In this document: one piece after another, positions 57,989 to 64,000 of the stretch
How the letters are laid out: every line of letters begins with the position of its first letter
Position numbering within the stretch: the first letter of the stretch is position 1
Source: Magnolia sinica
Lineage: Eukaryota; Streptophyta; Magnoliopsida; Magnoliales; Magnoliaceae
DNA length: 64,000 nt
Assembly: GCF_029962835.1 (NCBI RefSeq)
Contig: NC_080588.1
Span: 65,930,001-65,994,000, forward strand
Direction of reading: 5' to 3'
Translations under genes and position numbers: made by a program
The notes under the pieces: generated by a model
Told to the model about the DNA's origin: nothing
The model's input: the letters and a program-made list of their open reading frames with translations, nothing else
Database searches by the model: none

Positions 57989-58375
57989 CAGAAGGCGGTG
58001 ACACTAACGCCGGTTTGGCGGCAGGTTCCGCGGTAGTGCCGCGGCAATCCGACTTTTTTTTTTTTCAACATGGAGAACTTTTTTTCCCTTACATTTTTCT
58101 CTAATACATAATTAAGTCAATATATATATATATAAGTATATAAAAATATTTTTCTATCTTTCAATTCATTTCTTTGTCTATTTATTTAACAAGCATATCT
58201 CCTAAATTAGAATGATTTATTTAACGTGCCACATATGATTTTGGGGTAGGAGAAACTAATTAAGCCAACCAACCTAATTATTTTCCAAGATTCCATCGGG
58301 TCAATGGTCGAAAATCCATTTCATTTAGTTCGTGGTCAATTTCAATCACTTCGCGGTCAAACTGGAAATTCAGCG
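57311..58375 (+). mobile_element. Composite repeat, second copy of the 11057-12197 family
   Basis: It follows 11057-11185, 11460-11707 and 11995-12197 in the same order and orientation. The insert at 57936-58064 differs from that of the first copy: (TA)n at 57951-57982 and a GC-rich GCGGCAGG..TAGTGCCGC segment. It leads directly into a 21-bp array, as does the first copy. Confidence 0.65.
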
Positions 58376-59338
58376 GGGCAAACATGAAATTGAGCGAAGC
58401 AAACATGAAATTGAGTGGGGAAAACTAGAAATTTAGCGGGTAAAATATGAGGGCAAACATGAAATTAGGGCTGAAAGTCGGGCCGGTTGGCCCGGGTTGG
58501 TGTTCAACCCTAACCCAACCCAAGGTTCCTATACCTAAACCTTGACCTAACCCAACCCAATCTTGGGTTGGGAATTCTCAACCCAAGCTCAACCCAAGAG
58601 GGCTCGACGGGTTGATTAGGTTGGTCGAGTGTATACATGTCTATTTGGGAGAGAGAAATCCGACATATCTTGTTAGCTTAAGTCCTTAGAAATGACGTGG
58701 ACGAATGAGACTCAACATCACTAGTGTATCTTTTACACATACAATCCACACTCAATTATAGTTTATAAGTAACTAATATATTGATTGGGTTCGAGTTGGG
58801 TCAGGTAACCTGAGACCTCAACCCAAACCCAACCTAAGTTTTATCGGGTTGGTGTTTGTATAGTCCAAGATTGAGATCAGACCTGATATATCCTGCCTGA
58901 GCCTAACCCAATGTCGGGTCGGTCACAGGTTGGTCGGGTTGAACCCACCCAACTTTCAGTCGTACATGAAATTGAGGGGGGCAAACTAGAAATTCAGAGG
59001 GGCAAACATGAAATTGAGCGAAGGAAACTATAAAATCAACGGGGCAAACTAGAAAATTAGCGAGGTAAATTAGAAAATCAGCGGGTTAAACTAGAAAATC
59101 AGCGGGGCAAACTATGAAATCAACGGGGCAAACTAGAAAATCAGCGAGGCAAACATGAAAATCAGCAGGGCAAACTAGAAAATCAGCGGGGCAAACTATG
59201 AAATCAGCGAGGCAAACTAGAAAATCAGCGGGGCAAACTACAAAATCAGCGAGGCAAACTAAGAAATCAGCGGGGCAACACATGAAATTGAGCAGGGCAA
59301 ACATGAAATTCAGCGAGGCAAACTAGACAATCAGCGGG
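58360..59338 (+). repeat. 21-bp array (CAGCGGGGCAAACTAGAAAAT), plus orientation
   Basis: Units of 21 bp alternate CAAACTAGAAAAT, CAAACTATGAAAT and CAAACATGAAATT endings. The array is split by the hAT element at 58466-58964. It is followed by a core (59340-59720) and then by the same monomer in the opposite orientation. Confidence 0.9.
58466..58964. mobile_element. hAT MITE, 499 bp, inserted in the 21-bp array
   Basis: The ends are TAGGGCTGAAAGTC and the inverse ACTTTCAGTCGTA. CATGAAAT flanks it at 58458-58465 and 58965-58972, an exact 8-bp duplication, and the array resumes in register. The interior is rich in CCCAACCC / GGGTTGGG. Confidence 0.88.
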
Positions 59339-59339
59339 G

Positions 59340-59720
59340 CGAACTTAACAGATATTTTCATGGCTTGAGCCAATAAATCTAAACTTATCCAATGTTCAAA
59401 TGGACCACATGCACCAAATGAAATTTTGAATTGAACTTCTATTGTTGATCATTTCTTATGGGCTATAGAAGTTTTGGATCAAGCTTATAATTGTTTTTTC
59501 TATTAATCCATGTCTGTATGATCTTATGAATAGGTTTGATAACAAACAAACATCACTGTTGGGCCCATTATGGTTTCAACGGTGGAAATCATTATGCCCA
59601 TTGTTTCCCGTGGTGCGATCCACTTGATCTTTTGATATGCTTTAATTTGGGGCTAAACCGCTAAAATTAGATAGAAAAATGGATGGACGGTGTGGATATA
59701 CTACATACATTTAATGTGAT
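59340..59720 (+). mobile_element. Core between opposed 21-bp arrays (inverted partner at 63560-63945)
   Basis: About 380 bp that recurs in reverse complement at 63560-63945, for example cttgatcttttgatatgctt and tggatcaagcttataattg. It belongs to the GGCCCACC/MULE-like text group and ends in gatggacggtgtggatatac. Confidence 0.8.
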
Positions 59721-59724
59721 TTTC

Positions 59725-59940
59725 ATGTTTCCTCTGCTAATTTTCTAGTTTGCCCCGTTGATTTTCTAGTTTGCCCCACTGATTTTCTAATTTACCCCGC
59801 TGATTTTCTAGTTTGCCCCGCTGATTTTTTAGTTTGCCCCGCTGATTTTCTAGTTTGCCCCGCTGATTTTCTAGTTTGCCCCGCTGATTTTTCTAGTTTG
59901 CCCCGTTGATTTTCTAGTTTCCCCTGCTCAATTTCATGAT
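59725..59940 (-). repeat. 21-bp array, minus orientation
   Basis: About nine units of GATTTTCTAGTTTGCCCCGCT, the reverse complement of the monomer at 58360-59338. Confidence 0.92.
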
Positions 59941-60437
59941 TCTCTGCTTCAGTCTATCTTCTCTACTTCTTCTAGTGGATGCTGCCTATGTGTTGTTGTG
60001 GTGGGTCTTGCCTTAGAGGTGTTGTCGCTAAGGTTGGTTTATGGTCTTGGATGTAAGATTATAGCAGCAGACTATGGTCTATGGTCAGAAGTTGGGAGGG
60101 CTAGATGGGAAGGTGTGGCAGCTGGTTGGTTTGTATAAGTAGAATATTGTATGTAGGAAGAGTGGTCACTTCGGCCCGTGGGATTTTAAGAAGGTCGAAG
60201 AGTGGAGGAGTTGGATTTGCCTCCGTGTTGTTGGTGAGTGAGGTGGTGTCTTCCTGGTAGTATTTATGCCCATTGAGGGGCAGCTTGGCACGTTTTTTCT
60301 CGTTTCTCTTTCTCTGAATAACAGATATGATAGGTAAGGCCCAATGTTTTTTGTGAAGCCTACCTGAAAATGTTCCTTGTACACGTCTGTTCATTTATCA
60401 AAAGTTTTAGGGGCATCGCCCTCCTTTTAGAAAAAAA
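59941..60437 (+). mobile_element. LINE 3'-end-like insertion with poly(A)
   Basis: A non-array segment ends GGGGCATCGCCCTCCTTTTAG followed by A8, the style of plant LINE 3' ends, and array sequence resumes directly after. Upstream sequence has no recognisable domain and no target duplication is obvious. Confidence 0.45.
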
Positions 60438-60670
60438 AGCGGGGGAAACATAAAAATGAGCGGGGGAAACTAGAAAATTAGCGGGGGAAACATAAAAATG
60501 AGCGAGGCAAATTAGAAAATCAATGGGGGAAACATGAAAATGAGCGGGGCAAGCATGAAAAGTGAGCGGGGCAATCATGAAAATGAGCGGGGCAGGCATG
60601 AAAATGAGTGGGGTAAACTAGAAAATCAGCGGAGCAAATTGAAATATGAGTGGGGCAAACTTGAAAATGA
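60438..60670 (+). repeat. 21-bp array, GCGGGGGAAACATAAAAATGA type
   Basis: About ten units related to the other arrays, with GGGGGAAAC or GGGGCAAAC cores. A (GA)n run at 60686-60717 follows. Confidence 0.85.
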
Positions 60671-60683
60671 GAGAAAATTCACC

Positions 60684-60685
<2 letters not shown>

Positions 60686-60717
<32 letters not shown>
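60686..60717. repeat. (GA)n microsatellite
   Basis: About 16 GA units; shorter GA runs occur again at 60828-60841. Confidence 0.95.
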
Positions 60718-60719
<2 letters not shown>

Positions 60720-60841
60720 GTTTCATCAGCTGAAAATCGAAGATAGTGAAGAAAAATCCCTCAATTTCGAGAGAAAATGAAAACAAATCAAAGCTCATGT
60801 AAAGAAAATACCTGAAAAATGCCAACAGAGAGAGAGAGAGA

Positions 60842-61575
60842 AGAGGGTTTGGGGCTTCGGGGCTTTGAGGCGCAGCGAGAGGGAGAACAAGAGTTGAGGG
60901 TTTAAGGCGAGAGAACGGTTTGGGATTTGAGGTCGAGCACGGATTATGAGAGACTTTGGAGGAAGTTGGGATGTTAGGTGGGGCCCACTATGATGTTTGT
61001 GAGGAATCACATCGTCCATCCATGATTTGGACTGGTCTGTTCAGTCTCATTCTGGAAAGAGTAGTATAAAAAATTTCAATAGGATAATCTTAATGTTCTA
61101 ATTAGTAGCATAAAACTATGTAATGGTCAACGTTCAACTAAAGAAGTGTCTAAGGTTTAAGGGTAGCAACTTTAAAATCTGTGTGAGTTTGGGGTGCTGT
61201 CATAGTTAGATCCATCAAACTTGTATAGTTGCGCATGGACCTTATGATTCCTTTTGAAAAAATCGATAAATCCTCAAGTGGGCTCAGTTAAAAGAGTCCA
61301 TATTTGCAGCTTGGATTGATGTTCTACAACAGGATTTCCATGCTAGCATTCCAAGATATAGAGATCATGGTTTTGTGAACTTGTCGGCAGGTAACTTGTT
61401 GTAATTGAGTTTGTGTGTCATGGATTTGTTATATTGACGAGGGAAGAAAAAGACTAAAGAGAGCATGTCATAAAAAATGAGGTTTCTTTCTAACAGTTGC
61501 ATATAGGTGTTTGTAAAATCTTAAAAGAGAGATAAGGGCTTCCTAGTATGATTCTTGGTATACAGATAATTTTGT
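60842..61575. other. No gene recognised
   Basis: GC-richer DNA (60842-60960) followed by a GGCCCACC-type fragment at about 60975-61035 and ordinary sequence. No coding or element ends can be named. Confidence 0.4.
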
Positions 61576-61690
61576 CACTACACCAAAATTGTGAATTTAG
61601 AACGGTTCTATCTTTGATTTAGGAATGGTTTTAAGCTGTTCCAAATTTGAAACTTTTATAAACCATTCTAAATATAGAAAAAGGGACGGT
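61576..61690 (+). mobile_element. Possible CACTA (En/Spm) element end
   Basis: CACTACACCAAAATTGTG at 61576 matches the CACTA terminal pattern. It is followed by an imperfect inverted region (GAACGGTTCTA.., GGAATGGTTTTAAG). The opposite end was not found and may be lost. Confidence 0.4.
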
Positions 61691-61819
61691 GTGGATTTCT
61701 CATCTCTCGTGTAGCCCACTTTGAGTTTTGGATCCACCTCATGCTTGGTCTCATGTCTTAAAATGATCTCTCAAAATGGATGGAATTGTTATAAACCATT
61801 CTAAATATAGAAAAAGGGA

Positions 61820-62430
61820 CGCTGATTTTTTAGTTTGCCCCACTGCTTTTCATGTTTCCCCCGCTGATTTTCATGTTTCCCCTGCTGATTTTCTAGTTTG
61901 CCTCGCTCATATTTCAATTTGCCTCGCTGTTTTTCTAGTTTGCCCCGCTACTTTTCATGTTTCTCCCACTGATTTCTAGTTTGCCCCGCTGCTTTTCATG
62001 TTTCCCCCACTGATTTTCTAGTTTGCCCCCCTCATATTTCAGTTTGCCCCGTTGTTTTTCTAGTTTGCCCCGCTACTTTTTATGTTTTCCCCACTGATTT
62101 TCTAGTTTGCCCCGCTGCTTTTCATGTTTCCCTCGCTGATTTTCTAGTTTGCCCCGCTGCTTTTCATGTTTCCCTCGCTGATTTTCTAGTTTGCCCCGCT
62201 CATATTTCAGTTTGCCCCGTTGTTTTTCTCGTTTGCCCCGCTGCTTTTCATGTTTCTCCCGCTGATTTTCTAGTTTACCTCGCTCTTTTTCATGCTTGCC
62301 CCGCTCTTTTTCATGTTTGGCCCGCTCATTTTCATGTTTGCCCTGCTAATTTTCATGCTTGCCCTCTCATTTTCATGTTTGCCCCGTTGGATTTCATGTT
62401 TGCCCCGCTCATTTTCATGTTTGCATGAAA
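61820..62430 (-). repeat. 21-bp array, minus orientation, long
   Basis: About 28 units, mostly TTTCATGTTTCCCCCGCTGAT and TTTCTAGTTTGCCCCGCTGCT, ending with TTTCATGTTTGCCCCGCTCAT forms. Orientation is opposite to 58360-59338. Confidence 0.9.
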
Positions 62431-62466
62431 ATCATATATGGTACGTTAAGCAAATCATTCTAGTTT

Positions 62467-62598
62467 GGATCCTTACTCTTGCTCGGGTGGTAGACTCTTA
62501 GGAGTTTCAACACCTGATCAAGCGTTCGAGTATCCATAGGTGGTGAAATTCCACTAGTGTGAGTGTGTGGGGGTGTGTGTGCGTGTGTAAAAAAAAAA
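62467..62598 (+). mobile_element. SINE (Au-like), 132 bp, with 16-bp target duplication
   Basis: TGCTCGGGTGGTAGACTC (box A-like) and GCGTTCGAGTATCC (box B-like) lie in a body GGATCCTTACTC..GTGGTGAAATTCCACTAG, ending in a GT-rich stretch and A10. CAAATCATTCTAGTTT (62451-62466) and CAAATCATTCTAATTT (62599-62614) flank it. Layout and wording match plant Au SINEs. Confidence 0.85.
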
Positions 62599-62607
62599 CA
62601 AATCATT

Positions 62608-62814
62608 CTAATTTAGGAGATATGCTTGTTGAATACATGGACAAAGAAATGAATTAAAAGATAAAAAAATATTTTTATATACTTATATATACATATTTAT
62701 ATAATTATGTATTAGAGAAAATTGTAAGGGAGAAAAAGTTCTCCCAGAAATATTTTTCTATCTTTTAATTCATTTCTTTGTCTATTTATTTTACAAGCAT
62801 ATCTCCTAAACTAG
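62608..62814. repeat. Inverted repeat, ~67-bp arms
   Basis: The left arm 62608-62676 (TAGGAGATATGCTTGT..GAATTAAAAGATA) and right arm 62748-62814 (TATCTTTTAATTC..ACAAGCATATCTCCTA) are near reverse complements. The right arm continues as the array-family flank (cf. 58140-58260, 12090-12197), so two flanks meet head to head here. Confidence 0.8.
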
Positions 62815-63540
62815 AATGATATACTTAAAGTACCACAAATGATTTTGGGGTAGGAGAAGCTAATTTAGCCAACCAACCTCGTTATTTTCCAAGATTCCAT
62901 CAGGTTGATGGTCGAAAATTTATTTTATTCAGTTCGTGGTCAATTTCAATCAATTCGCGGTCAAATTGGAAATTCAATGGGGTAAACATGAAATTGAGCG
63001 AGGCAAACATGAAGTTGAGCGAGGTAAACATAGGTCTACGTTTAAAAGGACATGTATCAGCAATCCCATGGATCTTAAAACAATCTACTAACATCACCAT
63101 TATTACCTTAAAATTGATCTCATCCCTTGGTTGGACGGATTGGAAGGTAAAATCCTGGGATATGCTGGGCATGCCAAATAGACCCAGTGAACTTGTCCCG
63201 AGTTATAGCAATTCCATAAATCTTTTTCCAATCCACTAACACCAAAATTCATTACCTTAAAATCCATCTCATCCCTCCTAATCCCATGGGATTCTCTCGG
63301 CTAAATAGGCCCTTACTGGAACGGAGTGAAGAAGGGGGGTGAAAACGGCAACAGTGAAAGCAACGCAATGGAAAGAGATGAAAGAAACGGGACTGAAATC
63401 AGCGGGGCAAACATGGAATTGAGCATGGCAAACTAGAAAATCAGCGGGGAAAATATGAAATTGAGCGGGGGAAACTAGAAAATCAGCGGGGCAAACTAGG
63501 AAATCAGCAGGGCAAACATGAAATTGAGCGAGGGAGTTAG
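62815..63540 (+). mobile_element. Array-family flank and 21-bp array, plus orientation
   Basis: Positions 62838-62985 match 58237-58390 (gattttggggtaggagaa, ccaagattccatc, ggtcaatttcaat). A few GCAAACATGAAATTGAGCG units occur at 62980-63030, then 360 bp of unrelated DNA, then more units at 63398-63535. Confidence 0.7.
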
Positions 63541-63559
63541 TTAGTACGCTCTCATTGTA

Positions 63560-63945
63560 CTAAGTAAACTCAGTTGGGCTCACATTGAATATATGTAGTA
63601 TATCCACGCCGTCCATCCGTTTTTCCATCTAATTTTAGCGGTTTAGCCCCAAATTGAAGCATATCAAAAGATCAAGTGGATCATACCACGGGAAACAGTG
63701 GGGATAATGATTTCCACCATTGAAACCATAGTGGGCCCAATAATGATGTTTGTTTGTTATAAAACTTATTCATAAGATCATACGGACATGGATTAATAGA
63801 AAACACAATTATAAGCTTGATCCAAAACTTCTATGGCCCCTAAGAAATGATCAACATTAGAAGTTCAATTCAAAATTTCATTTAGTGTGGTCCATTTGAA
63901 CATTGGATACGTTTAGATTTATCTGTTCAAGCCATGAAATTATCT
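63560..63945 (-). mobile_element. Core, inverted copy of 59340-59720
   Basis: Reverse complement of the 59.3-59.7 kb core over nearly its full length, again flanked by plus-orientation units on the left and minus-orientation units on the right (63950-64000). The window ends inside the right array. Confidence 0.8.
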
Positions 63946-63949
63946 ATTA

Positions 63950-64000
63950 AGTTTGCCCCGCTGATTGTCTAGTTTGCCCCACTCAATTTCATGTTACCCC
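63950..64000 (-). repeat. 21-bp array, minus orientation (continues past window)
   Basis: AGTTTGCCCCGCTGATTGTCT and AGTTTGCCCCACTCAATTTC units, cut by the window end. Confidence 0.85.

Overview
This window looks like nuclear DNA from a flowering plant, probably a woody species with a large genome. It has spliced genes with GT..AG introns, plant-specific protein families, plant retrotransposon primer sites matching initiator Met-tRNA, and several classes of plant DNA transposons. I see no organelle or bacterial genes. The lineage cannot be fixed by eye; the very abundant GGCCCACC-type palindromic repeats are the best handle for a database search.

Two genes can be rebuilt exon by exon, both on the minus strand. 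The first is BRICK1 (BRK1), a small subunit of the SCAR/WAVE actin-nucleation complex: two exons (24872-24989 and 13978-14099) separated by a 10.8 kb intron full of transposons. Its usual first codons are missing and the start codon lies at or beside a transposon junction. The second is a cytosolic M3-family zinc oligopeptidase (CyOP/TOP2-like): 17 exons from 56822 down to 30287, coding about 711 residues with every splice junction in phase. Its 26.5 kb span is inflated by LINEs, a Copia element, a TRIM, hAT elements and LTR-like sequences in introns. A third gene-like locus is the 3' part of a PPR-DYW gene (7566-8546, plus strand), broken by one in-frame stop.

Layout. 1-3000: the end of a Ty3-type LTR that cuts a PIF/Harbinger element (3001-3911). 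3.9-11 kb: sparse, with a hAT-like MITE, the PPR pseudogene, a LINE relic and tRNA-like SINE traces. 11-13.5 kb: a composite repeat ending in a 1.3 kb array with a 21-bp period. 14-25 kb: BRK1, its intron and upstream repeats, including hAT and MULE MITEs with clear target-site duplications and two copies of a 350-bp segment. 25.5-30 kb: repeats and a LINE relic. 30-57 kb: the oligopeptidase gene. 57.3-64 kb: a dense block of inverted and direct copies of the 21-bp arrays and their core, with nested hAT, SINE and LINE insertions.

The two genes have unrelated housekeeping roles (actin nucleation; peptide clean-up) and nothing in the sequence links them functionally. The most unusual structure is the family of 21-bp arrays in opposite orientations around a shared core, which resembles a foldback transposon I cannot assign to a named family. 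The BRK1/transposon junction and the TRIM with its empty site next door are the next best leads.
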